A stretch of DNA of 64,000 bases from an uncultured Sphingomonadaceae bacterium (GCA_947488845.1 CANLBM010000013.1:1-64000); one strand, 5' to 3'; counted from the stretch's first letter, positions 25,626 to 34,894 are shown. Notes: generated by a model from the letters alone, not told the origin. Translations and numbers: made by a program.

Positions 25626-27550
25626 TGACCGATAACAGCGGAAAAGACCCGATCTACAGAACCGACGCGCTGATCGGGGAGGATATTGACGCCTATCTCG
25701 CCCAGCACCAGAACAAGGAATTGCTCCGGTTCATCACTTGCGGCAGCGTCGACGATGGCAAGAGCACGCTGATCGGCCGGCTGCTCTACGACAGCAAGAT
25801 GATCTTTGAGGACCAGCTGGCTGCGCTGGAAGCGGATAGCAGGAAATCGGGCACCCAGGGTCAGGAGATAGATTTTGCGCTGCTGGTGGACGGTCTCGCC
25901 GCCGAGCGCGAGCAGGGCATCACCATTGACGTCGCCTACCGGTTTTTCGCGACCGAGAAACGCAAGTTCATCGTCGCCGACACCCCGGGCCACGAACAAT
26001 ATACCCGCAATATGGTCACCGGCGCCTCGACCGCAGACGCCGCGGTCATCCTGATCGATGCGCGCAAAGGCGTGCTGGTCCAGACCCGGCGTCATTCCTA
26101 TCTCGCCCATCTGCTCGGCATCAAGAATCTCGTTCTGGCCGTGAATAAGATGGATCTGGTTGATTATGATCAGGACATATTTGACAATATCGTCAGCGAA
26201 TATGGCGAATTTGCTGCGGAAATAGGCATAGAAAGCTTCACCGCGATCCCGATTTCGGGCTTCCGGGGCGACAATATCACCGACGCGCCATCGGCCAATA
26301 TACCTTGGTATGGCGGGCGTGCGCTGATCGCCCATCTCGAGAATATCGAAATCGCGACCAATGCTGCACAGGAAAAACCGTTCCGCATGCCGGTGCAATG
26401 GGTCAACCGCCCCAATCTCGATTTCCGCGGCTTCTCCGGACTGATTTCCTCCGGTATTGTGAAGAAGGGCGATCCGGTCCGGATCGTCCCGTCCGGCAAG
26501 AACAGCACCGTCAAGAGTATCGTCACTCTCGATGGCGAACTCGATGAAGCAGTAGCTGGCCAGTCGGTTACCATTCTCCTTGATGACGAAATCGACTGCT
26601 CGCGCGGAGACGTCATTGCTTGTGCGGACGATCCGCCTGAGATTTCCGACCAGTTCGAATCCACCATCGTCTGGATGAGCGGCGAAGCGCTCAAACCGGG
26701 CCGCGGCTATTGGCTCAAGCTGGCCACCCAGACGGTCAGCGTCTCGGTGCAGGAACCGAAATACGAGATCAACATCAACACGATGGAGCGGCTTGCGGCC
26801 AAGACGCTGGAGTTGAACGCCATCGGTGTTGCCGAAGTCCATACCGACAAACCGATCGTGTTCGAACCTTATGCCGACAGCCGCGCGCTCGGCGGCTTCA
26901 TTCTGGTCGACAAGATCACCAATGCGACGGTTGCCGCCGGGATGCTGCATTTCAGCCTGCGCCGCGCCGCCAACGTTCACTGGCAGGCAACGACAATAAC
27001 CCGCGAAGAGCACGGGCTGCTCAAAAACCAGACCCCGCGGGTCCTGTGGTTTACCGGCCTCTCGGGCTCGGGCAAGTCGACCATCGCCAATGAGGTGGAA
27101 AAAAGCCTCAATCTGATGAACCGCCACACGTTTCTGCTCGACGGCGACAATGTCCGGCACGGTCTCAACAAGGATCTCGGTTTTACCGAAGCGGACCGGA
27201 TCGAGAATATCCGGCGCGTCGGCGAAGTGGCAAAGCTGATGACCGACGCGGGATTGATAGTGCTGACCGCCTTCATCAGTCCGTTCCGCGCCGAGCGGAA
27301 AATGGTGCGTGAAATGCTGCCCGAGGATGAATTTATCGAGATTTTTGTCGATACGCCGCTGGCGGTGGCCGAAGAGCGTGACGTGAAGGGGCTTTACAAG
27401 AAAGCCCGCAGCGGTCAGCTGAAAAACTTCACCGGTATCGACAGCCCCTACGAGCCCCCGGAAAATCCGGAAATCCGCGTGAATACCGTCGAGATGACGC
27501 CGGCGGAAGCCGCCGATTATATCATCCGCCAGATCATGCCGTTGAAATGA
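25625..27550 (+). CDS. cysNC: Bifunctional sulfate adenylyltransferase subunit 1 / APS kinase
   Basis: Fusion of the GTPase subunit of ATP sulfurylase (CysN) with adenylylsulfate kinase (CysC), producing PAPS from sulfate. In the 641-aa protein, the translation-factor-like GTPase part has [10 protein letters not shown] (P-loop, about 40-49), [12 protein letters not shown] (about 119-130) and NKMDL (about 174-178), followed by two beta-barrel domains; the kinase part begins near residue 465 with the P-loop GLSGSGKS (about 478-485) and has [15 protein letters not shown] after it. Both nucleotide sites are intact. It is coupled to cysD before it and cysQ after it. Confidence 0.97.
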   Translation: MTDNSGKDPIYRTDALIGEDIDAYLAQHQNKELLRFITCGSVDDGKSTLIGRLLYDSKMIFEDQLAALEADSRKSGTQGQEIDFALLVDGLAAEREQGITIDVAYRFFATEKRKFIVADTPGHEQYTRNMVTGASTADAAVILIDARKGVLVQTRRHSYLAHLLGIKNLVLAVNKMDLVDYDQDIFDNIVSEYGEFAAEIGIESFTAIPISGFRGDNITDAPSANIPWYGGRALIAHLENIEIATNAAQEKPFRMPVQWVNRPNLDFRGFSGLISSGIVKKGDPVRIVPSGKNSTVKSIVTLDGELDEAVAGQSVTILLDDEIDCSRGDVIACADDPPEISDQFESTIVWMSGEALKPGRGYWLKLATQTVSVSVQEPKYEININTMERLAAKTLELNAIGVAEVHTDKPIVFEPYADSRALGGFILVDKITNATVAAGMLHFSLRRAANVHWQATTITREEHGLLKNQTPRVLWFTGLSGSGKSTIANEVEKSLNLMNRHTFLLDGDNVRHGLNKDLGFTEADRIENIRRVGEVAKLMTDAGLIVLTAFISPFRAERKMVREMLPEDEFIEIFVDTPLAVAEERDVKGLYKKARSGQLKNFTGIDSPYEPPENPEIRVNTVEMTPAEAADYIIRQIMPLK

Positions 27551-28290
27551 GCGATATCATGACCGACGCCGATCTCGCCGCCGAACTCGCGCTATCAGCC
27601 GGGCGGATTTTGCTGGAATTACGCGAAAGCGGCAAGTTCGAGGGCAAAGAACTGGGCAAGGCGGGGGACGAGGCGGCCAACGCATTTCTGGTCCGGGCCT
27701 TGCGCGAGCAAAGGCCCGAAGACGGCCTGCTTTCCGAAGAAAGCAAGGACACCGCAGAACGGCTGGATAAATCCCGTGTCTGGATCGTCGATCCGGTCGA
27801 CGGTACAAGAGAATATGGGGAAGGGCGGCCGGACTGGGCTGTCCATGTCGCTCTGGCAATCGATGGTGTTGCAACGACCGGCGCCGTCGCGTTGCCGGGG
27901 CTCGACGGCGGGCTTGTTCTCCGTACCGACAAGATCGACAAATTCCCCGTTCATGACGGACCTCCGCGTCTGGTTGTCAGCCGTACGCGGCCTGCGGCGG
28001 AGGCGGTATCCGTGGCCGGTCGGCTGGGCGGACAACTGGTGCCGATGGGGTCGGCGGGAGCGAAAGCCATGGCTGTTGTAAGGGGAGAGGCCGAAATATA
28101 TCTTCATTCGGGCGGCCAGTTCGAATGGGACAGCTGCGCGCCGGTGGCGGTCGCACTGGCTTATGGTCTGCATTGCTCGCGCATCGACGGTTCGCCGCTC
28201 GTCTATAATCAGGAAGACACCTATATGCCCGACCTGTTGATCTGCAGGCCGGAATGGACGGGCAAGGTTTTTGAATTGTTAAAAGGCTGA
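27547..28290 (+). CDS. cysQ: 3'(2'),5'-bisphosphate nucleotidase CysQ
   Basis: Removes the 3'-phosphate of PAP, the by-product of PAPS reduction, and may also act on PAPS. The 247-aa protein belongs to the inositol-monophosphatase fold: metal-binding motif D-P-V-D-G-T near residues 80-85, preceded by LLSEESKD (E residues as ligands), and the C-terminal E-W-D-S-C-A-P motif near 195-201 (canonical WDxxAP). It overlaps the cysNC end by four bases, completing a cysD-cysNC-cysQ operon. Confidence 0.93.
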   Translation: MSDIMTDADLAAELALSAGRILLELRESGKFEGKELGKAGDEAANAFLVRALREQRPEDGLLSEESKDTAERLDKSRVWIVDPVDGTREYGEGRPDWAVHVALAIDGVATTGAVALPGLDGGLVLRTDKIDKFPVHDGPPRLVVSRTRPAAEAVSVAGRLGGQLVPMGSAGAKAMAVVRGEAEIYLHSGGQFEWDSCAPVAVALAYGLHCSRIDGSPLVYNQEDTYMPDLLICRPEWTGKVFELLKG

Positions 28291-28460
28291 ACGAATGGAC
28301 AATCGCATATTGCCGCTTGCATGGCCTTCTTGAGAGCGATCTCCTGCAATTTAGAATAGCCCTCAGCTACAGCCCCGACAATAAGGCCGTCTGTCGCCAA
28401 TATACTTGGCAGGATTTGGCCGATCGATTCATCGTCTTCTGCGTAAATAATTCGGGCCAT
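28221..28460 (-). pseudogene. Truncated response-regulator receiver fragment
   Basis: From the ATG at 28460 the first 40 or so residues read as the start of a receiver domain (MARIIYAEDDESIGQILPSI at the N-terminus, with the acidic E-D-D pocket). Similarity then stops: there is no phospho-accepting Asp strand, no Thr/Ser and no Lys, and the frame simply runs into the end of cysQ on the opposite strand. A normal receiver has about 120 residues. I read this as the 5' remnant of a response-regulator gene, possibly left by the rearrangement that brought in the following variable region. Confidence 0.6.
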
Positions 28461-28638
28461 GGGTTCGCTCAACCGCAATGTATCCATTGATTGCGGATGG
28501 AGCCACTGGTTTGATCCTCCTTGTCTCAATGATTTCCGAGTTTAAATTTGCAATTGGTATTTACTCCAATACGCGCTGAGTTGGTTGCCTTCATTCCCGC
28601 CTGCGGGTATGGCCGGAAAGAACTTATGAGGCAGTGTT

Positions 28639-29154
28639 TTGGACGATTTCGCGCTAGAATCCTCGCGTGTGGCAAATCTGACGGCCAAGCAGCGAGAATG
28701 TTTGCATCTGGTGGTCCTTCGAAAGTCCTCCAAGGAAATTGCCCGGATTCTGAACATCTCCAAACCGGCGGTAGATCAACGCTTGGTCAGCGCTCGACGG
28801 GTGTTGGGGGCGGCTACCCGAGATGAAGCCGCCTTGATCTATGCCAGGGCATCTGGTGCCTATGACCGGATACTATATGATCCGGTAGGTGTTCCCTTCG
28901 ATGGCTCTTTCAGTCCAGAAGAACCTCAGGACGAGTATTCAGGTTCATCCATGCTCGAGGAATTATCAAGTCCTTATGACTTTGACGTTTCTCATGAGGT
29001 GAGCGTTTGGCCGCAAATCCTGAAAGAACCCGAGGGTAACTGGGGAATTGTTCAGAGAATTGCCATTATAGTGGTTTTGACGATCGGAATCTTGGCAATT
29101 GTGTTGATCGGACTATCGGTCTCGCAGTCTCTGTCTAGTCTGTTGGCAGCATAA
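28639..29154 (+). CDS. LuxR-type HTH protein with C-terminal membrane anchor
   Basis: Membrane-tethered DNA-binding protein of 171 aa. The N-terminal 60 residues form a LuxR/sigma-4-like HTH (LTAKQRECLHLVVLRKSSKE, then IARILNISKPAVDQRLVSAR). An acidic linker follows, and a single hydrophobic helix lies near the C-terminus (about 142-165: IAIIVVLTIGILAIVLIGLS). No receiver or ligand domain is present. The start is TTG at 28639, supported by GAGG eight bases upstream; the HTH begins shortly after, leaving little room for another start. It heads a group with small, membrane and RadC-like genes. Target and signal are unknown. Confidence 0.75.
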   Translation: MDDFALESSRVANLTAKQRECLHLVVLRKSSKEIARILNISKPAVDQRLVSARRVLGAATRDEAALIYARASGAYDRILYDPVGVPFDGSFSPEEPQDEYSGSSMLEELSSPYDFDVSHEVSVWPQILKEPEGNWGIVQRIAIIVVLTIGILAIVLIGLSVSQSLSSLLAA

Positions 29155-29218
29155 CCAGCCGATAGACTCTTGCATTTTGAAACAGCAAAAAATCCGCGAT
29201 TTGCGGAGAGGGGAAACT

Positions 29219-29368
29219 ATGTCTTGTCAAATCAGAAAAGCCTCCGATCAAATCAAGCAGGATGTGCCTCGTACAGAGGCTTCCATTGATAAGGCACTCA
29301 TCTCCGTATCGAACTTGCTGGCTACTTTGTTGCCGCTTGAACGATCAAAGGTTGACGGCGATGCTTAG
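29219..29368 (+). CDS. Hypothetical small protein (49 aa)
   Basis: Very short, helical protein (MSCQIRKASDQIKQDVPRTE at the start), with a hydrophobic patch in the C-terminal half (ISVSNLLATLLPL). The ATG at 29219 follows GGAGAGGGG, a good ribosome-binding site. It lies between the membrane-anchored HTH gene and a membrane-protein gene (two bases later), so it is likely co-transcribed with them. No family is recognised; it could be a small partner of one of its neighbours. Confidence 0.5.
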   Translation: MSCQIRKASDQIKQDVPRTEASIDKALISVSNLLATLLPLERSKVDGDA

Positions 29369-29370
29369 GA

Positions 29371-29826
29371 ATGTTCCATTCAGGAATGCGCACATTCGTT
29401 TTTTTTCTGCTCTTCTGTATAATCTGCTTTTATGCATTGCATCGGGGAGGGGGGCCGGAGCGCTGGGTTGCGTTTGTCGCCATTGGCATGTTGGTATTAG
29501 ACCCGGTCGTCCATATCGTAACTCCGCTAGAATATACCAAACTGGATCCCGGGCATTTGGTCATCGATGTGGCAGCGTGGATCGGCTTCCTCGTGATTGC
29601 ACTTCGTGCAAATAGGTTTTGGCCATTATGCGTAGTTTCACTTCAGACAATCGCGCTAGTGGCTCACGTCACAAGGATGCTCGACGTGACGATTCAACCA
29701 AAAGCCTATATGATCATGCAAATAGCTTCTTCCTATCCATTGCTGGTCGCGCTGATGATAGGGACGTATTGCCATCAGAAAAGATTGAAGGTCATCGGGA
29801 CCGACATATCCTGGCGAAGCTCATAG
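29371..29826 (+). CDS. Integral membrane protein of unknown function (151 aa)
   Basis: Four to five hydrophobic segments (about residues 6-22, 32-50, 62-80, 85-100 and 115-132), short loops and a basic C-terminus. It may start at 29371 or at the ATG at 29386. I do not recognise the family. Its last 200 bases overlap the next gene if that gene starts at its first possible codon, so one of the two boundaries is probably different from that shown. It belongs to the HTH/membrane/RadC-like group. Confidence 0.55.
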   Translation: MFHSGMRTFVFFLLFCIICFYALHRGGGPERWVAFVAIGMLVLDPVVHIVTPLEYTKLDPGHLVIDVAAWIGFLVIALRANRFWPLCVVSLQTIALVAHVTRMLDVTIQPKAYMIMQIASSYPLLVALMIGTYCHQKRLKVIGTDISWRSS

Positions 29827-30395
29827 AGATTCTCGAGCCGGACGATGCCGCAAGACTTTCCGCCGAATTGCTTGATGAATTTGGTTCAATTGGTCGCATG
29901 ATGGGTGAATCTGAAGCCGCGCTGGCTCGGGTTCTCAGCGGCAATAAAGCTATAATAAAGTTGCTCAAGGCAACAGAAAAAATCATGCTCGCAAATCTTC
30001 AAAATGAACTACCTCGAAAGTTGATTTCTGCTACTGATCAGAGACTTGTGAGATATCTCAGGTTCTGTATCGGATCGCGGACGACAGAGATAATGCGGGT
30101 TTTATTCTTGGATAGTTCGAACCGCCTACTGGGCGATCAAGAATTTGGCTTTGGATCTCCGCAGCGCATGTTTGTCCAGCCTCGGTCTATCTTGAAACGG
30201 GCGTTGGAACTTGATGCTAGTGGCATCATATTGGCGCACAATCATCCTGGTGGGACAATAGTCCCAAGCAAGTCGGATATAGAATTCACAAAGTCCATTA
30301 AAGCATTGTGCATGGAGCTCGAGATTTGATTGCATGACCATATTATTATCACCGGCGATCAGTGGGCCAGCTTCAGAATGTTAAGGATAATATGA
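29628..30395 (+). pseudogene. RadC-like JAMM/MPN protein interrupted by an in-frame TGA
   Basis: RadC-family protein (JAB1/MPN/Mov34 metalloprotease-like fold). An N-terminal GHRDR region is followed by the C-terminal domain with the metal-binding signature A-H-N-H-P-G-G-x-x-x-P-S-x-x-D. The frame meets TGA at 30327-30329, but after it the same frame continues with LHDHIIITGDQWASFRMLRI to a second stop at 30393-30395, and this is exactly the conserved C-terminal end of RadC proteins. The stop is therefore probably a recent nonsense mutation (one transition from CGA), a readthrough codon or a sequencing error. The start is uncertain: ATG 29628 overlaps the preceding membrane gene by about 200 bases. 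Confidence 0.75.
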
Positions 30396-30639
30396 CTCTT
30401 GAGGTGCAAGCCAGAAAGGCCGCCATTGCGAAGACCGAGCCGAAGAAGCGGCTGCCGTGAAACCCGTTTCCCTATTCGCATATTGTCCGATGCTCTGGCA
30501 TGGGCGCCTGGGCATCAAGCCGATATAACGGCGGCCGAAAATCGCGGTAATTTTGATAATAATTGATTCTCGCATACTTCTTGCTACCTCAATATGAGAA
30601 TTTGATGTTCATATCTGAATATTCCGCTCAGCTTCGGGA
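30396..30639. other. Intergenic region
   Basis: About 245 bases without a gene. It contains a few short self-complementary runs but no clear terminator or operator. Confidence 0.3.
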
Positions 30640-31242
30640 ATGACAATGGAATTTACCTACAAAGAGATTCAGGATATCCTGTCGCATAAGCATCATATCG
30701 CCAGTACCAGTCGGACTGCGTTTCGCGGTCGGATTCAGCACATGCAGCGCCTCGGTTTTCCTTCTGGCGTCAATACCGGCAAGGGAAGGCCAGCGTCCTA
30801 TACTTGGCGGGAGCTGTTGCTCATGGGGCTAGCTTTTGAATATCTCGAAATTGGATCAACCCCCGATCGCTCAATTGCGGAAATCATCAAGATTGAGGAC
30901 ATGTTATTGACGGGGCTTTCGAAGGTTGTTTTGGCGACTGAACAGCCGGATGCATCCGAGCAGGCCAATCATTTTTTGTTTGCAGAATTGTCTGCGTTAC
31001 TGACCTTGAGGGCTGAGGACAGCTGGCATCAACAATGTAAAATACTTTCATTCGGAGATATTAAGCAGATATTGTCTTCGGAAGGGAACGACGCATATCG
31101 ATCTCCCTACGCCATAATTGATTTGCGACAATTTTTGGGCGGTATGTTCACAAGTGTCCGAGAAATTTGCGGATTAAACAATCAGATTATGGCAAAAGAC
31201 ATAAAGTTATGGGCTTCAAGGCAATTGTCTTACGCTTTGTAA
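30640..31242 (+). CDS. Hypothetical protein with possible N-terminal HTH (200 aa)
   Basis: Soluble 200-aa protein. The first 90 residues (FTYKEIQDILSHKHHIASTS, then a region with GRPASYTWRELLLMGLAFEYLEIG) look like a MerR- or excisionase-like winged HTH. The rest is alpha/beta without known motifs. Two starts are possible (30640 and 30646). I do not recognise the family, but its composition suggests a DNA-binding regulator. It is AT-rich like its surroundings and is not obviously in an operon. Confidence 0.6.
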   Translation: MTMEFTYKEIQDILSHKHHIASTSRTAFRGRIQHMQRLGFPSGVNTGKGRPASYTWRELLLMGLAFEYLEIGSTPDRSIAEIIKIEDMLLTGLSKVVLATEQPDASEQANHFLFAELSALLTLRAEDSWHQQCKILSFGDIKQILSSEGNDAYRSPYAIIDLRQFLGGMFTSVREICGLNNQIMAKDIKLWASRQLSYAL

Positions 31243-31832
31243 CGAGGGTAAGCTTTGCTTCTTTACGAAATGCGATGACGATTCAAATAATCAGCATCTG
31301 ATCAATATTATAAGGCCCGTTAGCAACAACTTTGCCAGTTTACACGTCTGGTTTCTTTGCTTCTGAACTATCCCGCACTAGTTGTTCCAATCCGTCGATA
31401 GCTTCTTGAATTTTGATGGCTGGAAGCGCCAAATCATTTTTATCAAGAGAATTCAAAACATCTTGCAGTTGGTCAATCAGTGGATACATCTTGATGTCAT
31501 CACTTTTCATATCAAATAACCGTGATTATTTGAACAATGGATAAGCGATATCATCTTAAGAAGCCCCGGTTGTTTAGCTTTAAGTTTCGTTGCTAAGTAG
31601 TTAACTACAGATCACTAATTCTAAGCGCTTATAATTTCAATGAAAACCGCCTGCTTATGGTGATATCTGACAGTGAAATTAATATTGTTTCAAAGTGGCA
31701 CAAATAATTTCCAATTTTAGCGAACACGTGGAGATAAAATTAGCCAATTAAAATCTCGATTTATCCGGCTCCATCAATTGAATTTAGATTGCCGCATTAT
31801 TTTAAGATTTTTCCCGTTCACCGTTAACCACA
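31243..31832. other. AT-rich intergenic region
   Basis: About 590 bases, markedly AT-rich. It contains one probable small minus-strand gene (31340-31510). The remaining 320 bases before the transhydrogenase gene hold no recognised site beyond an AT-rich promoter-like stretch. Confidence 0.45.
31340..31510 (-). CDS. Hypothetical small protein (56 aa)
   Basis: A minus-strand frame beginning with ATG at 31510, encoding an acidic, heptad-like helical protein (MKSDDIKMYPLIDQLQDVLN at the start; later LPAIKIQEAIDGLEQLV). The composition is protein-like rather than random, with leucines at helical spacing, but no Shine-Dalgarno sequence is seen, so expression is uncertain. It could be a small regulatory or partner protein; no family is recognised. 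Confidence 0.45.
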   Translation of the reverse strand: MKSDDIKMYPLIDQLQDVLNSLDKNDLALPAIKIQEAIDGLEQLVRDSSEAKKPDV

Positions 31833-31850
31833 ATGGGAAGGGAACCAAAT

Positions 31851-33272
31851 ATGGTTAAATTTGACTATGATTTTGTGGTAATTGGAGGAGGACCAGCGGG
31901 TCGCCGGGCAGCGATCCAGGCCTCTAAGCTTGGAAAATCCGTTGCCGTGGTCGATGATCAAAAATCAATCGGTGGCGTGTCCGTTCACACCGGTACGCTG
32001 CCATCAAAAACCATTAGGGAATCCGTGCTCTCGGTCACTGGTTGGCGAGATCAGCATTTTAAATCCCGGCAGCCCCGCAATGGAATCAAGATGATGCAGG
32101 ATTCCATCAATTCCCGCCTTGTAACGACATTGGGAGACGAAGTTGAGGTCATCGACAGCCAGCTTGCGCGAAACAATGTTACGATCCTGCAAGGAAAGGC
32201 GAAATTCTCAGGTCTCCACAAGTTAGCGATCCAGCAGAATGTCGGGGGCAGAAAAACAAGTTTTTCGATCTCGGCTAGCAAGTTTTTGATCGCGGTGGGT
32301 ACCAAGCCGTTCCGACCCAAAAGCATCCCATTCAATGGGACTACCGTGATAGATAGTGACAGTGTCGCCGCGAACCTGCCGATGCCGAAAAGCATTACAG
32401 TAGTTGGTGGGGGCGTTATCGGCTTGGAATATGCAACAATTTTTTCAACCCTGGACATTCCGGTAACGGTTGTGGAAGCACGGGAACGGATTCTGGAGTT
32501 TATCGATCACGATATTGTCGCCAATTTTGTCCATCAACTTACGGACCGTGGCATCGGCCTCCGATTAGGTCGAACGATTGATAAGATATCACTTGATGAT
32601 CAGGGTCATCCGAATATTTTATTGGATGATGGCCGACAACTTCGCTCTGGGATGCTTTTGTTCACTGCAGGCCGCGTAGGCGCGGTCGAAAGCCTTGGGT
32701 TGGATAAAATAGGAATCAAATGCGATAGTCGTGGTAGGCTGGTCGTAGATAAAGAAACCCTGCAAACAGCCCAGTCACATATTTATGCCGCCGGCGATAT
32801 CATCGGCTTCCCGGCATTGGCTTCTACATCGATGGAACAGGGGCGGCGAGCTGCCTGCCATGCTTTTGATGAACCAATTAATGGTTCGGCCAACAGCTTT
32901 CCGCTGGGTATATATTCGATTCCTGAAATAGCCAGTATCGGTCTGTCGGAAGAAGACGCAAGACGACAGGGGTTCCAGGTGGAAATTGGCATTGCACGTT
33001 TTCAGGAAACGTCTCGCGGACATATTCTCGGTAGCTGTCAGGGGATGCTCAAATGCATATTTGATCTCAACAATCGGGCGCTGCTCGGCGTCCACATCAT
33101 TGGAGAAGGTGCAACCGAATTAATCCATATCGGACAAGCGGTGATCAATCTGAACGGTGGAATTGACTATCTGTCTGACAATGTCTTTAACTTCCCGACT
33201 CTAGCCGAAGCTTACAAAGTGGCCGCTCTGGATGCTTACAACCGAATGCCTAAACCCAGATTGAGGGCGTGA
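31851..33272 (+). CDS. SthA-like soluble pyridine nucleotide transhydrogenase
   Basis: FAD protein of the dihydrolipoamide-dehydrogenase/SthA group, likely exchanging reducing equivalents between NADPH and NAD+. The 473-aa product has the FAD-binding VVIGGGPAGRRAA (about 8-20), the SthA-type active-site region GGVSVHTGTLPSK with no cysteine at either redox position, the NAD(P)-binding VVGGGVIGLEYATIF (about 184-198), and the C-terminal AAGDIIGFPALASTSMEQGR and dimerisation domain. The ATG at 31851 has GGAAGGGAA upstream; another at 31833 is less likely. It is followed after one base by a diguanylate cyclase gene, so the two may be co-expressed. Confidence 0.82.
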   Translation: MVKFDYDFVVIGGGPAGRRAAIQASKLGKSVAVVDDQKSIGGVSVHTGTLPSKTIRESVLSVTGWRDQHFKSRQPRNGIKMMQDSINSRLVTTLGDEVEVIDSQLARNNVTILQGKAKFSGLHKLAIQQNVGGRKTSFSISASKFLIAVGTKPFRPKSIPFNGTTVIDSDSVAANLPMPKSITVVGGGVIGLEYATIFSTLDIPVTVVEARERILEFIDHDIVANFVHQLTDRGIGLRLGRTIDKISLDDQGHPNILLDDGRQLRSGMLLFTAGRVGAVESLGLDKIGIKCDSRGRLVVDKETLQTAQSHIYAAGDIIGFPALASTSMEQGRRAACHAFDEPINGSANSFPLGIYSIPEIASIGLSEEDARRQGFQVEIGIARFQETSRGHILGSCQGMLKCIFDLNNRALLGVHIIGEGATELIHIGQAVINLNGGIDYLSDNVFNFPTLAEAYKVAALDAYNRMPKPRLRA

Positions 33273-33273
33273 C

Positions 33274-34383
33274 GTGAAAATCGATATCAAGAATATACTG
33301 AACTCGTACCGACGCGAAAATCGCCATGATCAGGCATGTCCGGTCTGTACCGACAAGGACAGCGAATATGCACCGTTGGTGGGAATCACGAATTTTCTAG
33401 CGTGTCATAATTTGTCGTTGAATGCGAAAAATCTCCAACAGGCATGGGAATATGTTTGCGGTAACAACAAGGAATTGAAAACTGAACTGGATAGAGCGTC
33501 ATCGGCGTCTGCACTAAACGATCAATCTGCACTCGAAATATATGAAAAATATTTTAACGTTGATATCAATGTGCGGATAGAGAAAATCTTTCAGGAAGCG
33601 ATCGTCCAAATTCGCAGCACAACACAAATTATAAGTGCCGGCAACGACAACGCTGTCAAACACGAAAATCAATTGATCGAGCAAGCCGACACTATCCGGA
33701 GCGAAAGCGGTGGCATTGATAAAGCCATCCAGAAGCTGCTCGACCTATCACGCATGATGGTTGAATCAACACGTGAGAACCGCGAACAGATATCACAAAC
33801 GAATGAGAAGCTGGCCGAGCTGCAAAAAGACCTTGACGTTGCCAGGAACGAAGCCGACCACGACAAATTGACGCGACTTCCAAATCGGCGAAAATTTGAC
33901 CGAGATCTCGATGCCGTTTTCCAAAGGTTGCACGATGATGACGGGGCATTTGTCCTGGCGTTTGTCGATGTCGATCATTTTAAACGCATAAACGACACTT
34001 TTGGTCACGAATGCGGCGATCGCGTGCTTCGAATGATCGCAAACCATCTGTCCCAACTTTCCGACACTCGTTGCAGTATTTCCCGTTACGGCGGTGAGGA
34101 ATTTGCAATTTTGATCGAGGACGATGATGTCGACAATGTATTCCGGAAAATCGATGACTGCCGGAGCGGGTTGGCGATCAAGTCACTTGTCGACGTGGGA
34201 TCGGGGCGTGCTATCGGGCAAGTGACATTTTCCGTAGGCATGGCGCAATGTTTGCCCGCTGATACAAAACGGTCAATTCTTAGAAAGGCTGACGTCGCGC
34301 TTTACAATGCGAAGTCGGGCGGTCGGAATATGGTGCGTAAATTCTCTAGTGAATTTGCGGATCGTCGCGCCTCCGATAGCTGA
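33274..34383 (+). CDS. Diguanylate cyclase (GGDEF domain)
   Basis: Probable synthase of the second messenger cyclic di-GMP, which often switches cells between motility and surface life; a flagellar cluster starts 500 bases away. The 369-aa protein has no membrane segment. Residues 1-190 are an unrecognised N-terminal domain with two Cys pairs near the start (C-P-V-C) and a coiled coil just before the catalytic domain (about 160-190). The catalytic domain (about 195-360) has the active signature G-G-E-E-F (273-277) with DHDKLTRLPNRR before it; no RxxD inhibitory site is seen at the usual position. The start is GTG one base after the transhydrogenase stop. Confidence 0.88.
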   Translation: MKIDIKNILNSYRRENRHDQACPVCTDKDSEYAPLVGITNFLACHNLSLNAKNLQQAWEYVCGNNKELKTELDRASSASALNDQSALEIYEKYFNVDINVRIEKIFQEAIVQIRSTTQIISAGNDNAVKHENQLIEQADTIRSESGGIDKAIQKLLDLSRMMVESTRENREQISQTNEKLAELQKDLDVARNEADHDKLTRLPNRRKFDRDLDAVFQRLHDDDGAFVLAFVDVDHFKRINDTFGHECGDRVLRMIANHLSQLSDTRCSISRYGGEEFAILIEDDDVDNVFRKIDDCRSGLAIKSLVDVGSGRAIGQVTFSVGMAQCLPADTKRSILRKADVALYNAKSGGRNMVRKFSSEFADRRASDS

Positions 34384-34894
34384 TGTCAATATAGCTATAT
34401 TCTTGTGGATCATTGACGCCTCATTCAAGGTTTAGGGATGTCTCCCTAAATCTCGAACTTCCTTGCCAGATCAGAATAGAGATGTCGCTCGGGCGCTGAC
34501 GGACAACACCACCTCATGTTCACGCTCAAGGCCATTAGATCACAATGCGCCGGGTCCACGGAGTAGGCCTCCGCCAGTAAATTCCCGTGCATTTCTGGCA
34601 CGGCACATATCGAGAGTTCGGAAGCAGGATAGACTGGATGGCCTAGTCTCCATATGCAATTGGGTAGGACGAGAAAATCGTCCTACCCAATCCTGAAGAG
34701 CGCATACCAGGTGCACTGCATTCACCAAGGCTGAGGCCTGCGGGGGCCGGGCAACCTCGGTAGAAAGTTTTCAACCTTTCCAACTGCATGCTATCTGAAT
34801 CCACGCGCCTTATATCAAATGATATCCAACCCGATTTGGTGCGATACAAAGATATTATACCCAAAATGGAGGTAAGCTTGCGGGGTCCTTACAA
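34384..34894. other. Intergenic region with a long hairpin
   Basis: About 510 bases between the cyclase gene and motB (which converges on this region). It holds a 14-base palindrome AATATAGCTATATT right after the cyclase stop (34388-34401) and a remarkable perfect hairpin at 34659-34691. Short open frames here (34463-34696, 34540-34728) have chance-like translations. Confidence 0.5.
34659..34691. repeat. Perfect 14-bp-stem hairpin
   Basis: ATTGGGTAGGACGA and TCGTCCTACCCAAT are perfectly complementary around a GAAAA loop. There is no T-tract on either strand, so it is unlike an ordinary terminator. It resembles a solitary repetitive extragenic palindrome or a transcript-protecting hairpin. 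No second copy is seen in the window. Confidence 0.65.

Noticed and set aside
29371..29826. Overlap of about 200 bases between the membrane gene and the RadC-like gene as a true overlapping gene pair
   Set aside because: More likely the RadC-like gene starts further downstream or the membrane gene is shorter; not claimed as a designed overlap.
34463..34728. Two short open frames around the long hairpin
   Set aside because: They exist on both strands because of the palindrome and have chance-like translations.
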